From positions 21,100 through 61,510 of the forward strand of contig CADEDC010000032.1 of assembly GCA_902825985.1 (NCBI GenBank): a DNA stretch of 40,411 nucleotides. The letters are read 5' to 3'. Under the pieces are notes generated by a model. It was given only the letters and a program-made list of their open reading frames with translations, was not told the origin of the DNA and made no database searches. The position numbers and the translations under genes are program-made. This document shows, piece by piece, positions 8,470 to 15,811 of this stretch; within the stretch, counting starts at the first letter, position 1, and each line of letters opens with the position of its first letter. The DNA is from an uncultured Acidobacteriota bacterium (GTDB lineage Bacteria > Acidobacteriota > Vicinamibacteria > Vicinamibacterales > CAVVIG01).

Positions 8470-9267
8470 ATGCGAAGCACTGCTCATCTGCATGGCCACC
8501 CGATCCATCCGACGCTCATCCCGTTTCCATTCGCCTACCTCCTCGGCAGCGCTGGTATGAACCTGCTGGCCTCGGCCACCGGACGAACCCGGCTGCACCG
8601 CACCGCCTCGCACCTGAATGCGATGGGGCTGGCGTCCGGCCTCCTCGCGGCCGTTCCCGGCATCGTCGACTATCTGTTCGCCGTGCCGCCGAAGAGCTCG
8701 GCCCACGATCGCGCGACGCGTCACGCGGTCGCCAACGTGACCGCGCTGTCGCTGTTCGCCGCGGCGCGGACCGGTCGGCGCGGGCCGGATGCACCGGCGT
8801 CGGCGTGGGCCGTCGCCGCCGAGGTGTGTGGCGCCGGCCTGCTCGGTTATGCCGGCTGGCTTGGCGGCACCCTGGTGTATCGCAACCAGATCGGCGTCGA
8901 CCATCGCTACGCGAACGCCGGCAAGTGGCAGGTGGAGCGCGCCGCCTCGTCGATCGAGACCGGGACGGTCGACGTCGGTCCGAGCGACGGACTGGAGGTC
9001 GACCAGATGCGACTCGTCCATGTCGGCGACCGCCGGATCGTCGTGGCGCGCACCGCCGATGGCTGGGCGGCGTGCGACGATCGCTGCACGCACAAGGGCG
9101 GGCCGCTGTCGGATGGGGCGCTGGTCGCCGGACGGGTGCAGTGCCCGTGGCATGGATCGCAGTTCGACGTCACGTCCGGCGCGGTCGTCCGTGGGCCGGC
9201 CGAGGCGGCGATCGCGACGTATCCGATCGCCGCGCGAGACGGTCGCCTCTATCTGACGGTGCCGTGA
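8470..9267 (+). CDS. DUF2231 membrane domain fused to Rieske 2Fe-2S ferredoxin
   Basis: A 265-residue two-domain protein. Residues 1-150 are a DUF2231-like membrane unit, starting with the HGHPIHPTLIPFP signature and containing about four hydrophobic helices. Residues 165-265 are a Rieske domain with both cluster motifs intact: CTHKG (C206, H208) and CPWHG (C225, H228). The protein should carry a 2Fe-2S cluster next to the membrane and pass electrons to an unknown partner. The start at 8470 begins directly with the HGHP domain. An in-frame upstream extension to 8380 adds only Arg/Gly-rich sequence. Its stop overlaps the stop of the convergent HDOD gene by 19 bases. Confidence 0.88.
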   Translation: MRSTAHLHGHPIHPTLIPFPFAYLLGSAGMNLLASATGRTRLHRTASHLNAMGLASGLLAAVPGIVDYLFAVPPKSSAHDRATRHAVANVTALSLFAAARTGRRGPDAPASAWAVAAEVCGAGLLGYAGWLGGTLVYRNQIGVDHRYANAGKWQVERAASSIETGTVDVGPSDGLEVDQMRLVHVGDRRIVVARTADGWAACDDRCTHKGGPLSDGALVAGRVQCPWHGSQFDVTSGAVVRGPAEAAIATYPIAARDGRLYLTVP

Positions 9268-10196
9268 ACCGGTGCCGTCGCCGGTTTGCCGTCCGCCGGT
9301 TTGCCGTCCGTCGGTGCGCGACCGGCCGGGGCCGGGCCGACGCGGACGCCGGCCACGGTCATGCCGAGCATCGTGAACAGCGGCTTGGTGTCGTCGACCG
9401 CCTTGTCGATGATCTGCTCGATCGCTTCATCGGTGAGGCCGAGCCGGTGACCGTGCTGCATCGACAACAGCTGCAGACGGGCGGGGAAGTCGCCGCTCGT
9501 CCGGCGGTACATCACCGTCGTGGTGTCATGCCCGAACTGAGCGAGCGCGCTCAGGTCGTCGAGGCGGCCGTTCTCCGCCGGCGTCCACATCTGCGTGATC
9601 TTGGTCGGTAGCTTCCAATGTTTCCCGATCGCCTTGGCCAGCCCTTCGTAGGTGAAGCCGAGCGTTCGCAGGCAGGCGCGTGCCGGCGGGTTGGCGCCGC
9701 TCTGGGTCTCGACGCTGATCCGCGCGTAGTGCGAAGGAAAGTGGCACGCCACCAGCACCTCGCCGAGGTTGCGGAACATGCCGGCGAGCTGCGCCTCCTC
9801 CTTCTCCTTGAAGTGCATCGCCGTCGCCGCGCCGTCGGCATGATGGGCGCTCAGCATCGACAGCAACATCAGCCGCTTCAAGGCGATGGACCGCTTCTGG
9901 TAGTGGTCGAAGAAGAGCAGGGTGCTGGCCAGTGACTGAACGGTCTTGACGCCCATGACCATGATGGCGCGCGACACGCTGTCGATCGACCGGCTCGATC
10001 GGTTGTACTGGAACGAGTTCGCCACCTGCAGCACCTTCAGGGTCAGGCCGAAGTCCTGCAGCACCAGCTCGGCCAGTTCCTGGGCGGACTGATCCTGGTG
10101 GTCCACCGTCATCAGGTTCTGGATTTGCTGCGAGAAAGCAGGAAACTCGATGTCCTTGAGTATCTGCTGGACGCTTGCTTCGAGCGTGTTCACCAT
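9249..10196 (-). CDS. HDOD-domain signalling protein
   Basis: A 315-residue protein whose residues ~10-230 form an HDOD domain: FPAFSQQIQNLMTV, ELAELVLQDFGLTLKVLQVANS, VSRAIMVMGVKTVQSLA and a helical bundle around GMFRNLGEVLVACHFP. HDOD proteins are regulatory relatives of HD hydrolases and work in two-component and cyclic-di-GMP networks. The HD catalytic pair is not evident. The C-terminus is a low-complexity tail with DGKPADGKPA, encoded by a tandem 15-base duplication. No strong ribosome site precedes the ATG. It is divergent from a stand-alone receiver whose start is 98 bases away, and a functional link is likely. Confidence 0.85.
   Translation of the reverse strand: MVNTLEASVQQILKDIEFPAFSQQIQNLMTVDHQDQSAQELAELVLQDFGLTLKVLQVANSFQYNRSSRSIDSVSRAIMVMGVKTVQSLASTLLFFDHYQKRSIALKRLMLLSMLSAHHADGAATAMHFKEKEEAQLAGMFRNLGEVLVACHFPSHYARISVETQSGANPPARACLRTLGFTYEGLAKAIGKHWKLPTKITQMWTPAENGRLDDLSALAQFGHDTTTVMYRRTSGDFPARLQLLSMQHGHRLGLTDEAIEQIIDKAVDDTKPLFTMLGMTVAGVRVGPAPAGRAPTDGKPADGKPATAPVHGTVR
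9281..9310. repeat. 15-bp tandem duplication in the HDOD gene
   Basis: CCGGTTTGCCGTCCG occurs twice head to tail (9281-9295 and 9296-9310). It lies in the 3' end of the HDOD gene and keeps the reading frame, duplicating an ADGKP-type unit in the tail. Confidence 0.9.
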
Positions 10197-10223
10197 CGTG
10201 ATAAGGGCGATCCCCGTGCCACT

Positions 10224-10231
10224 GGCATAAT
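10224..10231 (+). promoter_or_regulatory. extended -10 element upstream of the receiver gene
   Basis: TGGCATAAT in the 98-base divergent gap between the HDOD and receiver genes, oriented toward the receiver and 63 bases before its ATG. A second TAnnnT candidate (TAGTCT, 10253-10258) lies closer to the gene. Confidence 0.4.
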
Positions 10232-10294
10232 CGGCACCGCGTGCCGGTGCGGTAGTCTGGAGATCCCGAGCCGTTCCAGGCAGCAGTGCGCAGC

Positions 10295-10648
10295 ATGAAA
10301 CACATCCTGATTGCGGACGACAGCGTGTCGCTCGCCCACGCGCTGGCCGCGTGTCTCATCGGCACCTACGCGGTCACGGTGACGCACGACGGGCCCGAGG
10401 CGCTGGCGCAGGCCTCGTCACTGCCGATCTGCGACCTGCTGGTCACCGACTACCTGATGCCAGGCATGGACGGCGCCGAACTGGCGTGCCGGGTTCGTGC
10501 CCTGCACCCGCGGGCCAAGGTGTTGCTGCTCACCGGTCTGGGTGACGAACTGGAACTGACCGACGATCCGGCCGACGCCCGCCTCAACAAGCCGTTTGGT
10601 CCCGCCGAACTGCGCGCCGCCGTCTCGCAGCTCATCGGCCCGCCCTGA
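10295..10648 (+). CDS. stand-alone response-regulator receiver (CheY-like)
   Basis: A 117-residue receiver with no output domain. It has the acidic pair D8-D9, phospho-acceptor D52 (VTDYLMPGMDG), Thr80 and K99 (LNKPF), so it should be phosphorylated normally. It would signal by binding a partner, as CheY-like proteins do. The ATG at 10295 gives the classic MKHILIADD start. A GTG at 10286 is in frame and adds three residues. Its neighbours, a divergent HDOD protein and a downstream GGDEF protein, suggest a small signalling patch. No histidine kinase for it is present nearby. Confidence 0.88.
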   Translation: MKHILIADDSVSLAHALAACLIGTYAVTVTHDGPEALAQASSLPICDLLVTDYLMPGMDGAELACRVRALHPRAKVLLLTGLGDELELTDDPADARLNKPFGPAELRAAVSQLIGPP

Positions 10649-10705
10649 GGCCACCTGGCGTTCCGCGCTGCAGTCCGGGCGGGGAACGGTCGATTACGTG
10701 GAGCG

Positions 10706-11683
10706 ATGATGCCGGAACCGACGGGCGACACAGCGCCGGCGTTCGCCACGCTCATCGGCTCGCCGCTGTTCGCCGGTGCGCCGGAGCCGCTGCTGCTGTC
10801 GATGTTCTCGGGCTGTGAGACACGCGATCTGGCGCGCGGCGAGCGGCTGCTGACATCCGGCGCGACGAACGATGCGCTGTACGTGGTGTTGAGCGGTTCC
10901 TTGAGCGTCCATGTGCCGGGCACCGGCCGGGCGCACGTCAGCGTCGGCCACGGCGAGTGCGTCGGCGAGCTGTCGCTCATCGATGGCTTCCAGGTGTCGG
11001 CCGACGTCATCGCCGAACAGGACTCGACGGTCGTCGTCGTCGAGCGCGAGCAGCTGTGGCGGCTCGTCGAGGCGACGTCGCAGGTCGCGCGCAACCTGCT
11101 GCGCATCCTTGCCGGACGCGTTCGACACGACGACCGGGTGCTCGGCGAGAGCGATCGATTGCAGCGTCAGTACGAGGAAGCGGCCACGGTCGACACCCTG
11201 ACCGGCCTCAGGAACCGTCGCTGGCTCGATGATGCGTTCGCGCGCCAGCTGGAGCGGACGACGCGAACCGGCCGTCCGCTGTCGCTGCTGATGATCGACG
11301 CCGATCACTTCAAGCGCATCAACGACGAGCACGGCCATCTGGTCGGCGACGGCGTGCTCGTGCACATCGGCCGGAGACTGGCGACGTGCCTGCGCCCGCA
11401 GGATCTGCTGGCGCGGTTCGGGGGTGAGGAGTTCGCCGTGCTGTTGCCGGGCGTCGGTTCCGAGGCGGCGCAGACGGTGGCGGAGCGGCTGCGCATCGCG
11501 GTCGCGACATCGGCGCCGCCGATTGCCGACCCGCGGTGCGACGCGGATCGCCGGGTGACCGTCTCGATCGGCGTGGCGACGGCGGATCCGGGTGAGCCGG
11601 TCACCGTGCCATCGCTCATCGAGCACGCCGATCGGGCGCTGTACCGCGCGAAGCACTCGGGACGCAACCGGGTGTGCGCCTGA
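10706..11683 (+). CDS. cyclic-nucleotide-binding domain + GGDEF diguanylate cyclase
   Basis: A 325-residue protein. Residues ~20-140 are a cNMP/CRP-type sensor domain (LARGERLLTSGATNDALYVV, GECVGELSLIDG). Residues ~160-325 are a GGDEF domain with active-site GGEEF at 239-243. An inhibitory I-site RxxD (R230-D233) is correctly spaced five residues before it, so it should make cyclic-di-GMP with product feedback. DADHFKRINDEHGHLVGD carries the metal and GTP-binding residues. A coiled linker joins the two domains. There is no membrane segment, so a soluble sensor is expected. The sensor's arginine for the cyclic-nucleotide phosphate is not obvious, so its ligand is uncertain. It ends 27 bases from the convergent gene. 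Confidence 0.9.
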   Translation: MMPEPTGDTAPAFATLIGSPLFAGAPEPLLLSMFSGCETRDLARGERLLTSGATNDALYVVLSGSLSVHVPGTGRAHVSVGHGECVGELSLIDGFQVSADVIAEQDSTVVVVEREQLWRLVEATSQVARNLLRILAGRVRHDDRVLGESDRLQRQYEEAATVDTLTGLRNRRWLDDAFARQLERTTRTGRPLSLLMIDADHFKRINDEHGHLVGDGVLVHIGRRLATCLRPQDLLARFGGEEFAVLLPGVGSEAAQTVAERLRIAVATSAPPIADPRCDADRRVTVSIGVATADPGEPVTVPSLIEHADRALYRAKHSGRNRVCA

Positions 11684-11710
11684 GGAAGCCCACCCCGGCG
11701 CCGCCGCCCG

Positions 11711-12064
11711 TCAGCGCTCGGGCCTGACCCAGCGCGCCGCGACACCCTGATCGCGATCGATGTTCGAAAGTTCGTAGTCGTACGGCGGGTCGCCGTTGGC
11801 GAAGCGTACGGCAATCCCTTCGAGTTCCTGCCATTCGGCCGTCGTATAGCGATTGGCTTCGGCAATTTCCCACAGCGACCGGTCTTCGAGCACGACGTAC
11901 CGGCCGCCCTCGCGGGTTTCCTTGATGAAGTGGCCGGGACCAGCGGACGGATATCGCTCCGCGCGTTGGGCGGCGCGGCCGGCCGGCCCGCGGCTGCCGG
12001 CCGCCAGCACTCCACCAAGGGCCAGGACGCCACGGACGAAGCGTCGGCGGTCCATCGCCGGCAT
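11711..12064 (-). CDS. Tat-signal small protein of unknown function
   Basis: A 117-residue protein starting MPAMDRRRFVRGVLALGGVLAAG, a twin-arginine signal. The mature part contains GHFIKETREGGRYVVLEDRSLWEIAE and a segment rich in Asp/Tyr, and I recognise no family. GGAG lies eight bases before the ATG at 12064. A GTG at 12076 shares its first base with the stop of the upstream cupin gene (TAGTG), so the two are almost certainly one transcript with coupled translation. The common location suggests both act in the cell envelope. Confidence 0.7.
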   Translation of the reverse strand: MPAMDRRRFVRGVLALGGVLAAGSRGPAGRAAQRAERYPSAGPGHFIKETREGGRYVVLEDRSLWEIAEANRYTTAEWQELEGIAVRFANGDPPYDYELSNIDRDQGVAARWVRPER

Positions 12065-12075
12065 CCGCTGCTCCA

Positions 12076-12639
12076 CTACTTCCGGATGCTCGGATTGATG
12101 TAGCCGGCCGGCAGCACCCGCACCGGGTCGGGGCGAATCGAGACGTACTCGACATGGTCGGGCACGTCGCTCCAGCCGTGATAGACGCCCGCCGGAATGA
12201 CGACGACATCCCCCTGTTTCACGAGTCGGGTCTGCGCCGGCTTCGTGAACACCGCGGTATTGGTGGGACCCACCACGGTCGTCACCAGGTTGTGGGTGGG
12301 CGGTAGCGGCTTGATGTTGGTGACGTCGCCGCCGGTCATCAGCGTGCCGGAGCCGGAGATGACATAGTAGACCTCGGTCAACTGCACATGGTTGAGCGCG
12401 GTCACCGCCGGGCCGGGCTTCAGCGCCCCCCGGCGGAGCACGGCGACGCCGAGGTTCTCCCGGCCGACGTCGACGATGCGGATCTCTTCGTCGCCGCCCT
12501 TGAGGTTCTTCAGCACCGTGGCGATCTCTTCGGCGGTCACATCGGTCGCGGTGGCCGGCGCCGTCTGGGCCTGCAGTGATGCAGGTGCAGCGGCCGATAG
12601 GGCGAGCGCGACGAGCAAACCGGTCGTGGTGGCACGCAT
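12076..12639 (-). CDS. secreted cupin-domain protein
   Basis: A 187-residue protein with a signal peptide (MRATTTGLLVALALSAAAPASLQAQ) and a single cupin barrel. The barrel motifs are HVQLTEVYYVISGSGTL and GDVVVIPAGVYHGWSD. The latter provides the second-motif Pro-Gly-x-x-His, and the first has His/Glu, so a metal site is plausible. Cupins include isomerases, dioxygenases and plain binding proteins, and the role here is open. I chose the ATG at 12639 because GGAG lies nine bases upstream. The ATG at 12660 falls inside the GATAAT element and cannot be reached by a transcript from it. The Tat protein follows in the same transcript. Confidence 0.8.
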   Translation of the reverse strand: MRATTTGLLVALALSAAAPASLQAQTAPATATDVTAEEIATVLKNLKGGDEEIRIVDVGRENLGVAVLRRGALKPGPAVTALNHVQLTEVYYVISGSGTLMTGGDVTNIKPLPPTHNLVTTVVGPTNTAVFTKPAQTRLVKQGDVVVIPAGVYHGWSDVPDHVEYVSIRPDPVRVLPAGYINPSIRK

Positions 12640-12658
12640 GATGTCCATCTCCGGGCGC

Positions 12659-12664
12659 ATTATC
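12659..12664 (-). promoter_or_regulatory. candidate -10 element for the cupin gene
   Basis: Read on the minus strand this is GATAAT, about 20 bases upstream of the preferred start. The 8-base tandem repeat begins some 20 bases further upstream, where the -35 should lie. Confidence 0.4.
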
Positions 12665-12682
12665 GCAGGTTTTGCGGGTTCC

Positions 12683-12722
12683 CAGGTTCCCAGGTTCGCA
12701 GGTTCGCAGGTTCGCAGGTTCG
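12683..12722. repeat. five tandem 8-bp units (CAGGTTCG)
   Basis: One CAGGTTCC (12683-12690) and four exact CAGGTTCG units (12691-12722) run head to tail, with degenerate copies just before them. The tract lies between the divergent cupin and OPT transporter genes and covers the -35 region of the cupin promoter. Confidence 0.9.
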
Positions 12723-12746
12723 GCGGATCCTTGACCCGGCGCGCTG

Positions 12747-12776
12747 TTTACACCGCGGGGGGTGACGCGGTAACGT
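12747..12776 (+). promoter_or_regulatory. promoter for the OPT transporter gene
   Basis: TTTACA (12747-12752) and TAACGT (12771-12776) are separated by 18 bases. The ATG is only ten bases after the -10, so the 5' leader would be very short or absent. Confidence 0.45.
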
Positions 12777-12786
12777 CCGACTCATC

Positions 12787-14550
12787 ATGAGCCACGCCGA
12801 CCGTGACGACGTCAGGACCGCCGCCGACCGCGTCGGGGTGAAGCCGCCCGGCATCCGCGAGTTCACCCCGCGCGCCGTGATCTGCGGCCTGCTCGTCGCC
12901 GTCGTGATGGGCGCCTCCTACCCCTACGTCGTGCTGAAACTCGGATTCGGCCCCAACGTGTCGGTGGTCGCCGCGTTCTTCGGCTACCTCGTCCTCGGCA
13001 TCGCCTTCAAGAACTTCAACCGCTGGGAGAACAACATCGTCCAGACCGCGGGCACGGCGGCGGCACAGACCGCCTTCATGTGTGTCCTGCTCGCCGCCTT
13101 CGACATGCTGGCCGCCCGGCCCGGGACGACGCTGGCGGTGACACTGACGCCGATGAAGTCCTTTGCCTGGCTGAGCACCGCCGGCATCCTCGGCGTGCTG
13201 ATGGCCGTCCCGATGCGGCAGCACTTCGTCGTCGACGAGAAGCTGGCGTTTCCCGATGGCGTGGCGGCAGGCGAAACCATCATCGCGCTCGACGGTGAGG
13301 GGCCGGAGGCGAAGAAGGCCGCGCGCGCGCTGGCGGTGGCCGGCCTGGCGTCCGCAGCCGTGATGCTGATGACCGAAGACGCGCACGTCCTCAACTGGTT
13401 CGGCTCGGTGACCGCGATTGGCACCACGGTCATGATGGCGTCCGGCGTCGGCGTCAATTGGAGCCTGCTGTCGCTCGGCTCCGGCATGCTCGTCGGCCTG
13501 CGAATCAACCTGAGCATGCTCATCGGCGTGGTGGTCGGCTGGATCGCCGTCCCCTACCTGCTGCTCGATCGCGGCATCCTCAGCCCCACGTTCAATCGCA
13601 ATGACGTCCTGCTGTGGTCGATGTGGCCGGGCACCGGGATGCTGATTGCCAGCGGCCTCACGGCCCTGGTGCTGAAATGGGACGTGCTGAAGCGGACGTT
13701 CACGAACCTCTCGGCGCGTGCCGACGGCGCGAGCTTTCCGCTGCGCTGGACGGCCGTCGGCATCGGGTTGTCGAGCGTGGCGCTCATCATCGTGCAGAAG
13801 ACGAGCCTCGGTCTGCCCGTCTGGGTGACGGTGGTGGCCATATTGCTGTCGGTACCGCTGATGCTCGTGGGCCTTCGCGTCCTCGGCGAGACGAACTGGG
13901 GCCCGATCAGCCAGCTGTCGAATACGATGCAGGCCATCTTCGGCGCCATCGTGCCCGGGAATCTGACGGTCAACATGCTGGCGAGCGGGACCACCGGGAC
14001 GATCGCCGTCGAGTCCGAGGCGCTCATGCAGGACTACAAGGCCGGCCACATGATCGGCTCGTCGCCGAAGTACCTGACCATCATGCAGATCCTGGCGACA
14101 CCGGTCGGCGCTGCCGCCGTATCGTGGATGTATCCGCTGCTCCGCAGTACCTACGGCATCGTCGGCGACAACGCCCAGCTCAGTTCGCCGATCTCGCGCC
14201 GGATGGCCGGCTTCGGCGAAATCCTGGTGCAGGGCTTCGGCGCCCTGCCGGCCGGTGCGGTGCCAGCGCTGGTCATTGGTGCGGTGCTCGGCATCGTGCT
14301 GGCGGTGCTCGAATCGCGCAAGCTGGGCTGGGTGCCGTCGCCCACCGGCATCGGCATCGGCATGATGGTGCCCGCCGCCGTGATCCTCGTGATGGTGGTC
14401 GGCGGTATCGTCGAGCATGTCTGGCGCAGGACGTCGCCGCGGACGTATGAAGTATATCTGGCGCCGACGGCGTCTGGCTTCATTGCCGGCGAGGCGCTCG
14501 TCGCGGTGATTATTCCGCTGCTGGTCGTGCTGGGGTTGCTGAGCGTCTGA
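12787..14550 (+). CDS. OPT-family oligopeptide/metal-chelate transporter
   Basis: A 587-residue polytopic membrane protein of the OPT family, with roughly 14-16 hydrophobic segments. It starts after a soluble N-terminus with ITPRAVICGLLVAVVMGASYPY-type sequence, and family-typical NMLASGTTGTIAVESEALMQDYKAGHMIG lies around residues 395-425. OPT proteins import peptides or iron-siderophore complexes using the proton gradient. This is one of the bacterial short forms. No ribosome site is visible before the ATG, consistent with the nearby -10. It lies 26 bases upstream of a secreted protein of unknown function, probably in the same transcript. The substrate is not identifiable by sequence. Confidence 0.9.
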   Translation: MSHADRDDVRTAADRVGVKPPGIREFTPRAVICGLLVAVVMGASYPYVVLKLGFGPNVSVVAAFFGYLVLGIAFKNFNRWENNIVQTAGTAAAQTAFMCVLLAAFDMLAARPGTTLAVTLTPMKSFAWLSTAGILGVLMAVPMRQHFVVDEKLAFPDGVAAGETIIALDGEGPEAKKAARALAVAGLASAAVMLMTEDAHVLNWFGSVTAIGTTVMMASGVGVNWSLLSLGSGMLVGLRINLSMLIGVVVGWIAVPYLLLDRGILSPTFNRNDVLLWSMWPGTGMLIASGLTALVLKWDVLKRTFTNLSARADGASFPLRWTAVGIGLSSVALIIVQKTSLGLPVWVTVVAILLSVPLMLVGLRVLGETNWGPISQLSNTMQAIFGAIVPGNLTVNMLASGTTGTIAVESEALMQDYKAGHMIGSSPKYLTIMQILATPVGAAAVSWMYPLLRSTYGIVGDNAQLSSPISRRMAGFGEILVQGFGALPAGAVPALVIGAVLGIVLAVLESRKLGWVPSPTGIGIGMMVPAAVILVMVVGGIVEHVWRRTSPRTYEVYLAPTASGFIAGEALVAVIIPLLVVLGLLSV

Positions 14551-14576
14551 GGCAGCGGGGACGGAGAGCCACGATC

Positions 14577-15797
14577 ATGCGATCGATGCTGCTGGCACTG
14601 GCCATCGTGACGCAGTTGACGCGGGTGCCCATCGCCCAGTCGCCGGACCGTGCGTCGTTCGACCGGGCGATTGCCGAAGCCTTCGCGCCGGTCTTCCACC
14701 AGGGGATGGTCGGCTCGCGCTACGACTTCATCACCAGCTTCGACTTCGACGGCGACTGGGTGGGTGACAACAACTGGGACAATGCCGCGAAGCCGGAGTT
14801 TCCGCAGCGCGGCTATGTCTACTACGCGGTCAGCGAGACGCCGACGCATTACTTCATCCATTACGCGGCGTTTCATCCGCGCGACTACAAGGGCGGCGAG
14901 CTGACCGGTGCGATGCTCAGCCAGGTGTTGCGCCGCGGCGTTGGCGCCTCGACGCGGATCCAACAGACCGGCATCGCGAACGACGTCGTCCTCGCGCACG
15001 AAAACGATCTCGAGGGCTGCCTGGTGGTGGTGCGGAAGGGTGCGACCCTCGCGGCGTCCGAAGTCGTGATTGTCGAGACGCTGGCCCACAACCGCTACCT
15101 GAAGTACCAGCGCGACGTGACGCTTGCCGGCACGGTCGGTACGATCCGCGTCGACGGGCAGCATCCGTTGATCTACGTCGAGCCGAAGGGGCACGGCATG
15201 GCGGCGTTTTCGGATCAGCCGCACCCGGTCGCGGCGGACCCGGCGACCGTCGGCGGCGATGCGGCGGCGGCCGGCGGCGGCGATGATCCGGCGGCGGGCG
15301 GCGGTTTGGTCGAGCGGCTCGCGGGGCTGGTCACTCGGGTCGACGACGCGCGGCGCACGATCAATGGCGAGCAACCGGAATTCATCCGCGTGTACCGCTT
15401 CACGGGATCGGCAGTCGACCCCGAACTGACGGACGGCGAGATTGGCTACGACCTGCTGCCGACGTTCGAGACGATGTGGGCGCGGGCGCAGCGCGTGCCG
15501 AACGAGACCTATGGCGAGGCCCAGGACTACGGCCGCCGTTCGGTGACGGCTGCCGCGGGGACGCCGGCGGTGCGCACGACCGAACTGGGGCGCCTCGGTT
15601 CGTCGTTTCGGGGCGTGCAGGGCGCCGCGAACAAGGCGCGTCCGCCATGGGGATGGTTCGACATGACCGAGCCTGACCGTCCTCTCGGTGAGTGGTTTCT
15701 CGATCCGGCGGCGGCCGTGCTGCGGCACTTTCCGTCGAGCGGCATCGACGTGCACTACCTTCACCAGCCGTTCCTGGGGATCACGCGCACGCCCTAG
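14577..15797 (+). CDS. secreted protein of unknown function
   Basis: A 406-residue protein with a short signal peptide (MRSMLLALAIVTQLTRVPIAQ). Conserved-looking segments include FDFDGDWVGDNNWDNA, VYYAVSETPTHYFIHYAAFHPRDYKG, HENDLEGCLVVVRKG and a C-terminal GWFDMTEPDRPLGEWFLDPA. The Asp-rich motifs and the HENDLEG histidine/acid cluster look like metal-binding or catalytic residues, but I do not recognise the family. Near residue 220 there is an Ala/Gly-rich low-complexity insert (AAAAGGGDDPAAGGG) that probably forms a surface loop. GGAG lies upstream of the ATG. It follows the OPT transporter and may be co-expressed with it. Confidence 0.75.
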   Translation: MRSMLLALAIVTQLTRVPIAQSPDRASFDRAIAEAFAPVFHQGMVGSRYDFITSFDFDGDWVGDNNWDNAAKPEFPQRGYVYYAVSETPTHYFIHYAAFHPRDYKGGELTGAMLSQVLRRGVGASTRIQQTGIANDVVLAHENDLEGCLVVVRKGATLAASEVVIVETLAHNRYLKYQRDVTLAGTVGTIRVDGQHPLIYVEPKGHGMAAFSDQPHPVAADPATVGGDAAAAGGGDDPAAGGGLVERLAGLVTRVDDARRTINGEQPEFIRVYRFTGSAVDPELTDGEIGYDLLPTFETMWARAQRVPNETYGEAQDYGRRSVTAAAGTPAVRTTELGRLGSSFRGVQGAANKARPPWGWFDMTEPDRPLGEWFLDPAAAVLRHFPSSGIDVHYLHQPFLGITRTP

Positions 15798-15811
15798 CGG
15801 CCCGGCCGTTG

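Noticed and set aside
12683..12722. CRISPR array
   Set aside because: The 8-bp units are contiguous with no spacers, and no cas gene is present.
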